Source: Siderastrea radians
Taxonomy: Eukaryota; Cnidaria; Anthozoa; Scleractinia; Rhizangiidae
Assembly (NCBI GenBank): GCA_964017195.1
Contig: OZ024890.1
Location: 71,069,276-71,133,275, forward strand
Direction of reading: 5' to 3'
Length of the DNA stretch: 64,000 bases
Under the pieces are notes generated by a model. That model did no database searches. It saw nothing but the letters and a program-made list of their open reading frames with translations, and was not told where the DNA came from. A program made the position numbers and the translations under genes. Each line of letters starts with the position of its first letter. Positions within the stretch are counted from its first letter, which is position 1. Shown here one piece after another: positions 39,201 to 50,847 of the stretch.

Positions 39201-42200
39201 TCAGACCAACAATGGTTCTCTCTAAAAGAAGACAACGTTCCTGAGGCACAATGTGTGCATTCATAAGCAGAGCCCTTTCCATTTCTGCATTCATCCAGGA
39301 AATTATTAGGCCTGAGCTTTCACAACTTTGGATACTGGTACCGTGTATTTGGGGCTTCCTTCACTGGATTGATGGATGATCCACTCTTTGCTCTGTATCT
39401 ATCTCTGCAACATTTGCATCAAATAAAATAATACACTCTCCAATTATGGCTTTAGTTCTTTGCCAAGGTTTTAATGGCCTTGACACTGCTCTCTACTGTT
39501 CTTCTCTGAGGGTTGAGGCATCCTAAAGTTCTCAGCAAGGGTATATGGAGGGGAAGATGAGACTGTAAGTAGTCAACTGAAATGCTGAAGAAAGCAATTA
39601 AGGATGCCATGAATCAGTGATTTCTGATGATCACAGTCTCCAATTACAATCTGGAGATCTGGGTCTTCAATTACAGTCACTGAATCTGTGAGCTGATTAC
39701 TTCCACCACAGTCAACATCTTGCATGACTCACTGCCAGGCATGTTTTCTTATGAATCTGATCATGATAAGCTTGAAAAACACATTTCACACATTTTGATA
39801 TATACAAAATTAATGTGGACCTGTAGAGAGGTCTTTAGAAAGAAACAAAGGAAGTCTTCAAACAGGGGCGACATGTTGCTGATGGAGTTCACTTTTGCTC
39901 TTTTCTTTTCTTCATTACTAAGCATTGCTGACACTCCCTTGTAGCATGTACTTTTTGCATGCTTGTAACATGCACCGTACTGGCATCTTTGCAGAGATTC
40001 TTCACAAAAGAACAGATACATCACTAATGGCTCTAGAAAATGTCTACCTTTTAAATCAACTTACTGAATCACACAAAAATCTACATTCTTTGTTCACCAT
40101 GCATAAACAAATAGGAAAAATAGGAAGTTTTCTCAAAAAGATCAGGGAAAATAGGAATGACTAAGAAAAAAGGAATAATAGGAGCTTGACACCTTGCAAT
40201 GGCTAAACTTTTAACACTAGAAGCAAAAATATACCAAACCAACTTTAACTTGTTCAGTCCTTCCTAATGGTCTTTGGCTTACTAGCACTGATGTAAAAGC
40301 AGTAGTTTTCTGGAAGCTTGCTTATGAGAGTGATAGTTGTAATCAGTTCTAATATTAATAACACATGCATGTTTTAATACACAATTTATGTTCACAACAC
40401 AGTTGTCAAAGAATGTTCGAGTTATGGAGGGTAAAACTAATAAGAAAATGACCTGAAGGAAAAACAAATTTATTTTATGTTAACTAGAGGTTCGAGTGAC
40501 TGAGGGTTCCAGTTATCGAGCATACAATTACAGTAAATGTAGGGAGCAAATCCATGGGAAATCAATTTTGGTTCGAGTTAGCATGAACTTCGAGTTACTG
40601 AGGGTTCGAGTTAACAGGAGTCAACTGTACAGAGTAGCAGAACTACAAAGCAATTAATTTTCAGACATTTTCACTCATTAGAAATGTGGTCTAGAATGAA
40701 GGCAGGCCAGACCACAATACCACAAACTACGTCCTCCTCTCTATTTGAACAGTGATGGAGGTTCTTAAGCATTCCCGCCTAGTTATATATTACATGTAAT
40801 AATAATAATAATAATACTGAATTTACAGAGCGCTATTTCTAGTGCTATCCAATAGCGCTTTACAATAATTTTAAAAATGTCACCAATAAAATTGATAAAA
40901 ACATAAAAATATCTGAAACATGAGTAAAACAAACTAACTAATTAACTAACTAACTTAACTAATTAACTAAGTAACTGACTAACTGACTAGCTAAACTATC
41001 TAAGTAACTAACTGACTAACTAATAGTCTAATTGTAAAATTTGTTAAAAAGGTGTCTTTATACAAGTCTTAAAATCTGATAGCGAGCTGCTCTCTCTTAT
41101 ATTATTCGGAAGAGAGTTCCATAGGCTAGGTGCTACAAAAGAGAAGCACCTATGACTGTAACTTACTAACTTGACAGATGGTACTTTCAGTAAGTTTTTG
41201 GAGGACATGTAAGTGTCACAGGGTGTAGAGGATTACCTAACAGCTTTAGGATGTAATCCAATTTCACTCATTCTTTTGGCTCCAGTGAAGAATTCTTAGA
41301 AATCTGTTTCAAATTCTTAGCAAGCACTTGTGTTAAGCAACCAACATATGATGACCGAGATATATATCAAGAGATATAAAATGCTAAGCTTGAAAGTCTG
41401 CAGTTACATAATGGTACTTCAAGAAAGCTTCCCCACACTATGCCAAGAATCGCCAAGAGCATCAATGCTAAATAATTTATTATGAATAAGGGCAGACAAA
41501 ATGTAGCTTCTTTTGAGTTTCTCCAACTGAGCCAAAAATAAACTGCATTGACCAATGTTTTAGAGCTGTTTCTTTATATTACCTGTAATTTTAAAGTTCT
41601 TGCATTTCCAGAATTTTTGGTGTTTTGTCTAAATTTCCCAAGCTTGAGTGAGTTATTCATAGAACAGACATATCTGTTTTTCCAAAATTTTATCTGGTGG
41701 ATAAAAGTTATATGACCTATACAACTGACAGTTACTTTGGCATGGATAACACTACCAGCTGGATAGCAACTGAGATGCTGCAAAATTCACGAATTTTATC
41801 TGCAGAATATCAATTTTACCCACTGGATAAGAGTCGTCTGCTCTCCGGAACAGCTGGGGTCTGAACTCTCAAACAAAATCATTGAAAGAAATACCACACC
41901 TCTCGAAATAAAGCAAAGTTGCATGTACATGTACACTGTACAAGTATGTAAGTGTACTGTGAAATGAAACTTACCTGGATTTGCTAGAATTGACATCTTT
42001 CTTTCCAGAGTTTCTAACTTCTTTTGAATCTGAACCAATGCAGTTTTAATTTCTTTGTCGTGGCAGAGGTTGACTGCATTGTTATTCCCCTCCACGACGA
42101 CTTTTGGATTCGCTTTTGGTGCACTGGAGTTGTCACCCTTATTCAACGACACAAGAATCGCAAGGAAAACCATGAAATACATCCAAATTCGAGCACCCAT
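35844..42200 (-). CDS. Secreted protein with coiled coil and GGWGHINFDD beta-sandwich-like module
   Basis: Three exons: 41975-42200 (ATG), 36782-37101, 35844-36011 (TGA). The 237-aa product joins in phase (1, then 0), all GT-AG. Exon 1: signal peptide (WMYFMVFLAILVSLNKG), then KVVVEGNNNAV, LCHDKEIKTAL and a short heptad stretch (about 50-70) likely to oligomerise. Exons 2-3: one module starting CNFDFESG and running through QGDWWIGG, GTLTSPSF, SFLIGGGCD, VVRSATGKC and GGWGHINFDD. From memory this pattern also occurs as a module joined to bacterial GH32-type enzymes, which would suggest carbohydrate binding; this is unverified. No enzyme domain is present here. The 4.9-kb intron 1 holds repeats. 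A paralogue begins at 61805 on the plus strand. Role unknown; extracellular, possibly matrix or lectin-like. Confidence 0.85.
36174..36256. repeat. (AAT)n microsatellite, interrupted
   Basis: Two AAT runs (36174-36201 and 36227-36256) separated by about 25 bp, within intron 2 of the coiled-coil secreted gene. Open frames of poly-Asn or poly-Ile across it are artefacts. Confidence 0.95.
36622..36706. repeat. 17-bp tandem repeat (AAAGAAGGCAAGGACTA)
   Basis: Five adjacent, slightly varied copies of a 17-bp unit in intron 2 of the coiled-coil secreted gene, 76 bp from the start of exon 2's donor side. Confidence 0.85.
38692..38982. mobile_element. 291-bp MULE-type foldback MITE
   Basis: Almost completely palindromic, with termini TARCCTGAGAAAACAGCC and complement and a core CACTACCCAGATCTTGGTAG. 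Flanked by the exact 9-bp duplication TGCAACACC (38683-38691 and 38983-38991). Located in intron 1 of the coiled-coil secreted gene. Confidence 0.88.
40480..40635. repeat. GTTCGAGTTA-rich dispersed repeat
   Basis: Repeated phrases GGTTCGAGT(G/T)ACTGAGGG, TTCGAGTTA and GAGTTAACAGGAGTCAACTG; resembles a MITE remnant in intron 1 of the coiled-coil secreted gene. Ends are not sharply defined. Confidence 0.5.
40929..41030. repeat. ACTA/ACTG tetranucleotide repeat
   Basis: About 100 bp of degenerate ACTA, ACTG and ACTT units, in intron 1 of the coiled-coil secreted gene. It follows an AAT microsatellite at 40796-40817. Confidence 0.85.
41320..41700 (-). repeat. Dispersed repeat, diverged copy of 4144-4560
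   Basis: Shares GGCAGACAAAATGTAGCTTC, GTGTTTTGTCTAAATTTCC and CACTATGCCAAGAAT-like text with the element in DDX31 intron 18. The minus-strand frames LAIL(S/G)IVWE are similar in both, so this may be a decayed transposase fragment of the same family. Confidence 0.6.
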
Positions 42201-42338
42201 ATTAACGAAAAACTTGTTTCATAGAAATCCACCTTCACAATAACAGACTTGTGGTGAGTCATAGCTACTTCGTCGACTATAATTGAACGTGTTTTTTCTT
42301 GGCGAGAAGATCAGTTCTAATGTTTGCTTAGCTTTTAA

Positions 42339-42346
42339 TATTTATA
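42339..42346 (-). promoter_or_regulatory. TATA-like box upstream of the coiled-coil secreted gene
   Basis: Minus-strand TATAAATA about 140 bp upstream of the ATG at 42200. A plausible core promoter, with no support beyond sequence and position. Confidence 0.4.
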
Positions 42347-42844
42347 AACTCAATTGTCATGCTTTGCGGCCTTCAGAATAAAACTGGCTTATAGACCGGG
42401 TAGCTAAGTTCAAAACATCATGTTTTAGGCTGAATTGGTGAACTATTTTAAAAGATCTTTCCGTTGTTCCGATTACCACGGAAAGTTAAGCTTAAAGCTT
42501 ACGTCTTCATAGATAGAAAAGCAGCGGTTTTATTGCATGTAAAAGCTTCTGCATGAAAACAATCTTGGAATAACTCACCTTGGGAAATACAAAGTCTCCT
42601 TGCTTTTAAGAATAAAACTGTTAAATTGGACTCTTGTAACTTTGTCTCCAACCGCTCTCTGTCCTTTTTGCTTCCCTGGATCTTTTCCGTGCTGACCACA
42701 CACACTCGTCGACTTCGTCCACCATTTCGATTGGTAGGTACGTGGTGTAACTGTCATATAGTGGTTTGAATCCAACATAGGCATCACCATAGGAAGTGAT
42801 ATAATTGCTATACAGGCAGACATGGCTACACACATTCATTCATT

Positions 42845-42957
42845 GCGATACACAAAATACATGGCTATACACAGCTATACATACCTATACACAGCTATAC
42901 GTAGCCGTACACAGCTATACATGGCTATAAAGAGCTATACACAGCCATACATGGCAG
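42845..42957. repeat. Inverted fragment of the 10-bp minisatellite (1)
   Basis: About eleven units reading CATRGCTATACACAGCTATA on the plus strand, i.e. the reverse complement of the main array. Separated from it by about 800 bp. Confidence 0.9.
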
Positions 42958-43162
42958 AGACTGCTGTCTCTTCTTCAGTGAGAAATAATGCCGTTAAGCA
43001 GTAACGCGCGTCGGTTAATTTTGAAAGTCAAAAATGTATCTACGACACGCGCGCGCGCTAAAAAGTAACAATCAGAGAAAAGCAAAGTCAATGTTCATTC
43101 CATTTGGTTGTAAAGTCTTGTGATGGAAGATCAATCTTGCTTCCATGCTGCGTCGCACCATC

Positions 43163-43246
43163 GTATACACAGCCATACATGACTACACACAACTAAACAT
43201 GGCTATACACAGCTATACATGGCTGTACACAACTATACATAGCTTC
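43163..43246. repeat. Inverted fragment of the 10-bp minisatellite (2)
   Basis: Eight or so units in the same inverted orientation as 42845-42957 (ATGGCTATACACAGCTATAC). Together with the main array it could form a large hairpin. Confidence 0.9.
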
Positions 43247-44954
43247 GTTCGCGACTCTGCCAATATAATCCAGAATTGCCGCCTCAAAATCTAAATTAGA
43301 TTATAATGTTACTTTGTGAATGAAGCGAACATGAGAACCTTGACTTGCGTGGCACTCACTAGGGTTAAAGCGAAACGATGAAGATGTTTGTCGAAGATTC
43401 CAACCTGAAAACGGGTGGTGAACGGGAATTTGTGCTGTCAATGAAATTTAACAGCTTTTCCGTGTTTTAACGTATTACGGTATTTTGTAAACAGCTTTCA
43501 TGCACTGAAATAAAGGTTAGTTTAGCACTTTTGAAAAGACTTCATCTTGAAATGATTCTTGTATTTGTTTCCATCGTTTGAAAATCAGTAATATAAAAAA
43601 ACAAATTGAAAGCGTGACAACACTTTGACTTCTTGCGCGAATTATAGCGGTAACCTGAAACTTAACAACACAGTTTTGTGTTACATTCAAATGCCCGTTT
43701 AGATTTCTTCTTCCCCTTGTATTACTCTATCTGTTTTTCGTTTTCGTTTTTCGTGTATGGCAGTGTATAGCCATGTATAGCTGTGTATAGCCGTGTATAG
43801 CCGTGTATAGCTATGTATAGCTGTGTATAGCCATGTATGCCTGTGTTTAGCCATGTATAGCTGTGTATAGCCATGTATAGTTGTGTATAGTTCTGTATAG
43901 CTGTGTATAGCCGAGTATAGCTGTGTATAGCCAAGTATAGCTGTGTATAGTCATGTATATCTGTGTGTAGGTAGCTATGTATAGCTGTGCATAGCAATTT
44001 ATAGCTGTGTATATCTGTGTATAGATTTTATAGCTGTATATAGCCATGTATAGCTGTGTATAGACATGTATAGCTGTGTGTAGTCATGTATAGCTGTGTA
44101 GAGCTCTGGATAGCTATGTATAGCTATGGATAGCCATGTATAGCTGTGTATAGACAATGTATAGCTGTGCGTAGTCGTGTATAGCTGTGTATATCTATGT
44201 ATAGCTATGTATAGACATGTATAGCTGTGTATAGTCGTGTATAGCTGTGTATAGCTATGTATAGCTGTGTATAGTCATGTAGAGCTGTGTGTAGCTATAT
44301 ATGGCTATGTATAGCTGTGTATAGCTATGTATAGCTATGTTTAGCTGTGTATAGCTATGTATAGCCGTGTATAGCTATGTATAGCTATGTATAGCTGTGT
44401 ATAGCTGTGTATGGCTATGTATAGGTGTGGATAGTTGTGTATAGCCATGTATAGCTGTGTATAGACATGTATAGCTGTGTGGTCATGTATAGCTGTGTAT
44501 AGCTATGTATAGCTATGTATAGCTGTGTATAGACATTATAGCTGTGTGGTCATGTATAGCTGTGTAAAGCTATGTATAGCTGTGTATAGACATGTATAGC
44601 TGTGTATAGTCGTGTATAGCTGTGTATAGCTATGTATAGCTGTGTATAGCTGTGTATGGCTATGTATAGCTGTGTATAGACATGTATAGCTGTGTACAGT
44701 CATGTATAGCTGTGTATAGCTATGTATAGCTGTGTATAGCTATGTATAGCTGTGTATAGCTATGTATAGCTATGTGTAGCTGTGTATAGCTGTGTATGGC
44801 TATGTATAGCTGTGTATAGTCATGTATAGGCATGTATAGCTGGGTATAGAAATGTATAGCTGTGTGTAGTCATGTATAGCTATGTATAGCCGTGTATAGA
44901 CTATATAGCTGTGTATAGTCATATATAGCTGTGTACAGCTATGTATAGCTATGC

Positions 44955-44955
44955 A

Positions 44956-44989
<34 letters not shown>

Positions 44990-45117
44990 CATACATACAT
45001 ATATGACTTTATTTTATCTCGAATTTACAGGGTAGCTAGAAAGCTAGTATCTTCGAGAAAAGAAAAAGAAGGAAGGATTTACAATTAATAAAATAACATT
45101 ACTAAGTACTAATCACA
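44955..45117 (-). mobile_element. Short retrotransposon tail in the minisatellite
   Basis: On the minus strand the block ends AAATAAAGTC followed by an (ATGT)n tail (plus strand 44955-45001). Only about 115 bp of body remains, as expected for a severely 5'-truncated LINE or SINE insertion. Confidence 0.6.
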
Positions 45118-45303
45118 CATAGCCATGTATAGCTGTGTATAGTCATGTTTAGCTGTGTATAGGTATGTATGGCTATGTATAGCTGTGTATAGTCTTGTAT
45201 AGCCATGTATAGCTGTGTGTAGACATGTATAGCTGTGTATAGTCATGTATAGCTGTGTATAGCTATGTATAGCTATGTATGGCTGTGTATAGCTATGTAT
45301 ATC

Positions 45304-45578
45304 GCTTCGTATAATTATGCCTTTATTGGATTGAGTCAAACCACTATATGACAGTTACACTACGTATCTACGTTTCGATTCTTCTCAGCCGCAAACAGGT
45401 GACCGCGGACGAAGTAACTGAGCAACCTCGTCCCCATGGCCTTCTCCTCATTCAAATAACCTTGGCCAAGGCTGCTTAAGTATTTTGTCACCTGACACGT
45501 GATGAAATGGCTTTTTCGAGGCTGTTTCCAGCGTCTGGTAGCCCTGTTTGTTTTCTTGCAGTCTGAAACCGTTGTTTA
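45304..45578. mobile_element. Unrelated insert in the minisatellite
   Basis: About 275 bp without the 10-bp unit. It contains CAAACCACTATATGACAGTTAC (45340-45361 region), which recurs in reverse complement at about 42750-42771, so both are copies of a dispersed repeat. Identity unknown. Confidence 0.5.
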
Positions 45579-46046
45579 GCTGTGTATAGCTATGTATGGC
45601 TATGTATAGCTGTGTATAGCTATATGTAGCTATGTATAGATGTGTAGCTGTGTATGGCTATGCATAGGTGTGGATAGTTATATATAGCCATGTATAGCTG
45701 TGTATAGACATGTATCGCTGTGTGGTCATGTATAGCTGTGTATAGATGTATAGCTATGTATAGCTGTGTATAGTCGTGTATAGCTGTGTATAGCTATGTA
45801 TAGCTGTGTATAGCTGTGTATGGCTGTGTATATCTGTGGATAGTATGTATAGCCATGTATAGCTGTGTATAGACATGTATAGCTGTGTGCTCATGTATAG
45901 CTGTGTATAGTTATGTATAGCTGTGTATAGCTGTGTGTGGCTATGTATAGCTGTGTATGGATATGTATAGCTGTGTATAATTATGTATAGCCATGTATAG
46001 CTGTGTATAAACATGTATAGCTGAGTGGCATGTATAGCTGTGTATG

Positions 46047-46270
46047 GATGGATGGATGGATGGATGGAATCTTTTATTTATACACGAAATCTTATCAAAT
46101 TTAAACATACAGGTTTAAATTTGGTTTCCATAAAATCCGTGAATTAACTAATTAATACAATACTTTAAAATATGTACTTAAACTTAACAATTTACAAGGC
46201 GATCTTTAACTAATTACTTTACAAGTGCCGGTAGTAAGCTTCTTTTAAACTTTTCCAAAGACCTTTCTTC
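46047..46270 (-). mobile_element. Retrotransposon tail with (ATCC)n
   Basis: On the minus strand the block ends TAAATAAAAGATTCC followed by (ATCC)n (plus strand 46047-46069). The body is AT-rich and about 200 bp long. Same arrangement as the other LINE-like tails in the window. Confidence 0.55.
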
Positions 46271-46930
46271 TGTGTATAGCTATGTATAGCTATGTATAGC
46301 TGTGTATAGACATGTATAGCTGTGTATAGTCGTGTATAGCTGTGTATAGCTATGCATAGCTATGTGTAGCTGTGTATAGTCATGTGTAGCTGTGTATAGC
46401 TGTGTATGGACATGTATAGCTGTGTATAGTTATGTATAGCCATGTATAGCTGTGTATAGACATGTATCGCTGTGTGTAGACATGTATAGCTATGTATAGC
46501 TATGTATGGCTATGTATAGCTGTGTATAGACAATGTATAGCTGTGTATAGTCATCTAAAGCTGTGTATAGCTAAGTATAGCGATGTATAGCTGTGTATAG
46601 CTATGTATAGCTGTGTATAGCTATGTATAGCTATGTGCAGCTGTGTATAGCTGTGTATGGCTATGTATAGCTGTATATAGCCCCGTATAGCCATGTATAG
46701 CTGTGTATAGACTGTATAGCTGTGTACAGTCATGTATAGCTGTGTATAGCTATGTATAGCTGGGTATAGCTATGTATAGCTATGTGTAGCTGTGTATAGC
46801 TGTGTATAGCTGTGTATGGCTATGTATACCTGTGTATAGTCATGTATAGGCATGTATAGCTATGTATAGTCGTGTATAGACTATATAGCTGTGTATAGTC
46901 ATGTATAGCTGTGTACAGCTATGTATAGCT

Positions 46931-47016
46931 ATGCATACATACATACATACATACATACATACATACATACATACATACATACATACATACATACATACAT
47001 ACATACATACATACTT
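46931..47016. repeat. (CATA)n microsatellite
   Basis: About 20 CATA units at the right end of the minisatellite; probably the tail of another minus-strand retrotransposon whose body starts at about 47017. Confidence 0.95.
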
Positions 47017-47351
47017 TAAAATTATTACTCATACGTCATGCAATTACAAGTGTGCCAAGAAAGTAAAGTAATTGCTGCGACACCACTGCACTTCAGAACA
47101 GTGAAGATGGCTCATTCTTCGGTCCGCGTTTTACCCGTTTTCTCTTTTTCAGTGTAATTTGAAATAAACGAACCTATTACTATAGTTCTTGGAGTTTGAG
47201 GCTTGTCGCAAACTTTAATCGGCTGAGATAAAAGGTGATAAGGGTAAACGTCTATTTCAATGTTTTTTATGAACGAAACCATGTTAGTTTACAGTTGTAT
47301 TAAAAACTGTAAAAAAAAAGAAGTAAAAAATTTTTCTAATCCGACAAATCT

Positions 47352-48210
47352 TCAAGGTACGACATATTCGTGGCTGAACTCTCCCAAATAGAGACCATAG
47401 TCATCATCTGAAAATTCGAAATCCTGATGGTCAGCCCTAGCAGACTTACCACACTCATCTTCATTTTCATCTTCGTCCTCGTCTTTGTTCTCTTCGTTTA
47501 CGCCCCACCCTTTCTGACCGCTTCGTACATGCCAAGCAAACTGCAAAGGAATTCCGTGGCGTCACTAGTGAGTGCTGGGTGGTTTTACCCAAGCAAGGAA
47601 AAGGCCCATTTCCTTTCTCTCTTCGCTAACTTGGAAATGATTTCCTGTTTGAGGTCGGTCTTGTTGCAAAGAGAGCCTTCTTTCCATTCAGGCGCGATCT
47701 TCTGTAGCAATTCCTCTGTTCTTCAGAGTGCGCCTAGTTTTTTGTTTTGCTGACCTGAGTTTGTTCTGTTTCTTGCTTCTTGATTCCTTTTGGTAGCAGA
47801 ATAATCGACCTTAAAGGTTAACATAGTCTTTGTTCCAGATCTTTGAACAGTGATTTTGTCCTGGTGAGTTTAGCTTGCAGGCCAGCTCGTAAATGATTGT
47901 CGTGTCAAATTTTTGCGACGTTTGACAGTCGGTTTTTATTCTTCCAGTGGTGTGGATGGTTGCCTGGAAATCTTTCTTCACGTCGTTTTCAATTTTAACC
48001 CATGTAGCAAAAATCTGACTGAGTCTTTCGAAGTTCATTTTTATCGCGCTCGTGTCGTGTGGCCTCAGGACAATTTTTCTTCTCGTAATACGTATCCAGC
48101 TGTGGAAGGGTGTCGTTGCAGCGCACAATGCAGATCTTTAATAGGGGCAAATGCCTTAGACGAAGGAGACGAAACAGATAAGACAGACGAGGAGTATGGG
48201 TGATGCACAT
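47352..48210 (-). pseudogene. Decayed protein-coding remnant, family unknown
   Basis: Minus-strand frames look protein-like but are split by shifts and stops: 47811-48128 (contains PHDTSAIKMNFERLSQIFAT and TIIYELACKLNSPGQ), then in another frame EELLQKIAPEWKEG and QEIISKLAKRERKW (about 47590-47720), then an acidic run NEENKDEDEDENEDE with SDDDYGLYLGEF (47352-47546). I recognise no family. It could be a domesticated or dead transposon gene, or exons of a real gene whose splicing I could not resolve. Confidence 0.35.
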
Positions 48211-50847
48211 GATGACGATGTTGTGTTAGAGGAGATTGGTGATCTTAAATGAGGAAGAATACGAAGATGACTGCACCGCATTTGTCGATGATGGAGGAAA
48301 TGAAACAGGCGATGATGGCAAATACTGGTGAAAATGACTACGATGAAACGAGGAACGATAATTCAGCGTGACGAGGACACAGTTGATATCAGTGACGTCC
48401 TATGTACTAACAGATCTCGTAGAACGTATACCGAGGACTTGGAAGGGGAAGTCACTCTATTATTAGAGTGCCGTGCATTGCCGTTTGTCATATTAAAAAC
48501 AATTAAACCTCCAAAGTTTAATCTAATTTCCTGCCGACGTCAATGGGTGACAGCTAAAAATCGGATACGCATACAACTTTGAAAGGGTTGATGGTTTTCT
48601 TTTGTTGCACATCTCGATGCTAAATCTCTCTATTAGCTTTAAGTAGGACACAGCGTGCCCAAAACGGCTGTCAAAACAACACTTGACATTCTAATGCACA
48701 TAAATCTGTTATTTACAAGTAATTGTTCTATGTTTGTGTCTTTATCCGATGGGAAGGGTCACATTTTTTGTGGCCCCAGTTTAGTGTTAGACTATAATTT
48801 GAAGGCCTAAAAAACAGGATGGGCCGAAATCTTTGACGCCCACTTACTCTAAACTAGGAGGTTCTTCGCCTCTCATAAATAATGACGGGTCTCTAAGGCA
48901 ACCAAGGTTGACAAATGGCGGTCGAGTTATTCTTATCCCGGAGTCTTTTACCTTAAACGAGAAAACGTGTGGTTTATCAAAGAAGGCCCTTACAAGCTGA
49001 AGTTATTTAGTTGTGGGCACCTAGAGTCACGGATTTTTTCTATTGGTAGCAAAGGTAAATAAATTTTGCGTGATCTGTTTTGGAAATTGCAAAAATGTAT
49101 ATATTTTTTGCGATATATATATCTAGCAAAAATTAATACCCACAGCAAAAATTTCATACCACACAGTAGATGCTAGAATGAAACCTTTGAATTTTCCTCC
49201 AGCCCTTGCATTTTCAGTATTTTGCAGTACAGTAATAAATGGCGTGCGTTTTATAAAATTGCGTTATTTATTTGTCGAAAGTTGATCTTGAGCTAAATGG
49301 TTAAATGTTTCTCTTGTAAATCAAGTCCTAGGCATTTTATTTAAGACTAAGTTTGTTTTCACCGCTAAATGTTTTGATTCGACAAAATTAACTTAGTGTA
49401 GATTCTAGCGTTTTTCCCATCTTTATATGAGCTAGATTTGGCAATATTCTGTGCGACAACAATGGCAGATGTTTCAATTACACGGTCAAAACAAATAAAC
49501 TCACAGTTACACGTAAAACTTTTACCTTCCAGTTTTATCCCAAAAAGTGTACAAAGAACCTCAGGAACTCCAAGGCACGAAATATGTGGCAGGCTCCAAC
49601 AGGGAAGGGAAACGGGGAATGGTGAGCGCGGAGAGCGAGAGGAAGAAGGAGGCCCCTGCTACCATGCCTTTGTTTTCTTCATTGCCTCCCCTAATTTGCA
49701 TCAAAAGCAAGCTGTCTGGGAAACTATGGTCTTAGGAGGGCCAGAAAGCTCGTCCTTCCGAAACCAAGGACCACTAAACCTGGTTTAAATTCATTTACTT
49801 ATTTTGCCACAAATCAATAGAACTTCTTGCCAGACATAGCTAGAACATCTCTATGAATGGTTCAGTGCCAGGCGTATGTACTGGGAAAAAACGGCAAACG
49901 GAAATCCATAGAACTTACATCAGCGTAAACAATAATAAAGCATAAGGAACACACTACATCATTCCCGCGTTATGGCCAGTACCTTACGCACGCGCACAGC
50001 CATATCACCCGGCAGTGGCAGCCTTGGCTATGGACAGCTGTTTCGTCCATGTAAGGATTCATCAGCATGGCATAGCTCCAGGCATGAGATGCGCTGTACC
50101 TTTGTCCAGCTCTCTGCCTGGGGGCTATGCCATGGGCATGCGTAAAGCACTGGCCATACCGCCGGGATGGTGTGGTGTGTGCCTCATGCTTTATTATTGC
50201 AAGAAATTAGTTAATTATGCTGCCATACAAACGTTTGCTCATGTAACATTCTTAAAAGCGCGTGATCTAGGCCAAAAAGTGGCTCTTAAAGTTGCACGTT
50301 TGTCTTATTTTTTTAAGGTACTTTTTTAAGTCGGCAGCTAACTGATCCTTAGGAGAAATAAAATCAGATAAAAGCTTGAGAATTTTAGGAGGCTTGCGCT
50401 TATTTAACGATGAAATTTTATTGTGGATCTCATACAAACGCCCCGGGGTATACATAGACGTTCCCGTTTCAATTTGTTAAGGTAAAAAATAAATAGATAA
50501 ATAAATAAATAAATAAATAAATAAATGAATAAATAACACGAAATAAAAATGATAATTAAAAATGCAGTTAATTCAACCAAAACTCTATGAAAAATCCCAC
50601 ACGTCATGCTTACCCTTGGTGACCACGCACCAATTGTTTCCACTTTCGTAGGTTCGTCTTCCTGTTACCTTGATTTAAAGCTAGAGACCCCGATGATGAT
50701 TGGTTTAAAAAATGTGTCCGTGATGCTTTGCTAGTGATAAGCCGCTTACAAGCAATTAGCAGCCAAACTGCTTTGATTAAATTACTGTTGTTTCTTTGCC
50801 GTTTGGTCGACAAGGACAAGAGCTACTGACGTTAAGCAATAGCAACA
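48211..50847. other. Intergenic region
   Basis: Acidic-coding but frame-broken plus-strand text at 48160-48480, then AT-rich sequence. The open frame at 49438-49788 has no recognisable signature. An (AAAT)n repeat lies at about 50488-50535. No gene is supported. Confidence 0.5.

Larger units (their letters stand above)
43752..46935. repeat. 10-bp minisatellite array TATAGCYRTG, about 250 units
   Basis: Tandem 10-bp units (TATAGCTGTG, TATAGCTATG, TATAGCCATG, TATAGTCATG, TATAGACATG) in blocks 43752-44959, 45118-45303, 45579-46046 and 46271-46935. Units are mostly exact in length, with occasional 1-2 bp slips. The minus strand stays open in places, giving repeats of YTQLYIAIHS-type peptides; I do not regard these as genes because they start and stop at random and lie on pure repeat. 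Confidence 0.97.

Noticed and set aside
43722..46733. Open frames encoding repeated YTQLYIAIHS-type peptides
   Set aside because: They follow from the 10-bp repeat with few stop codons on the minus strand. Starts and ends are arbitrary and no gene signals are present.
43752..46935. CRISPR-like array
   Set aside because: Units are 10 bp with no unique spacers, and the window is eukaryotic. It is a minisatellite.
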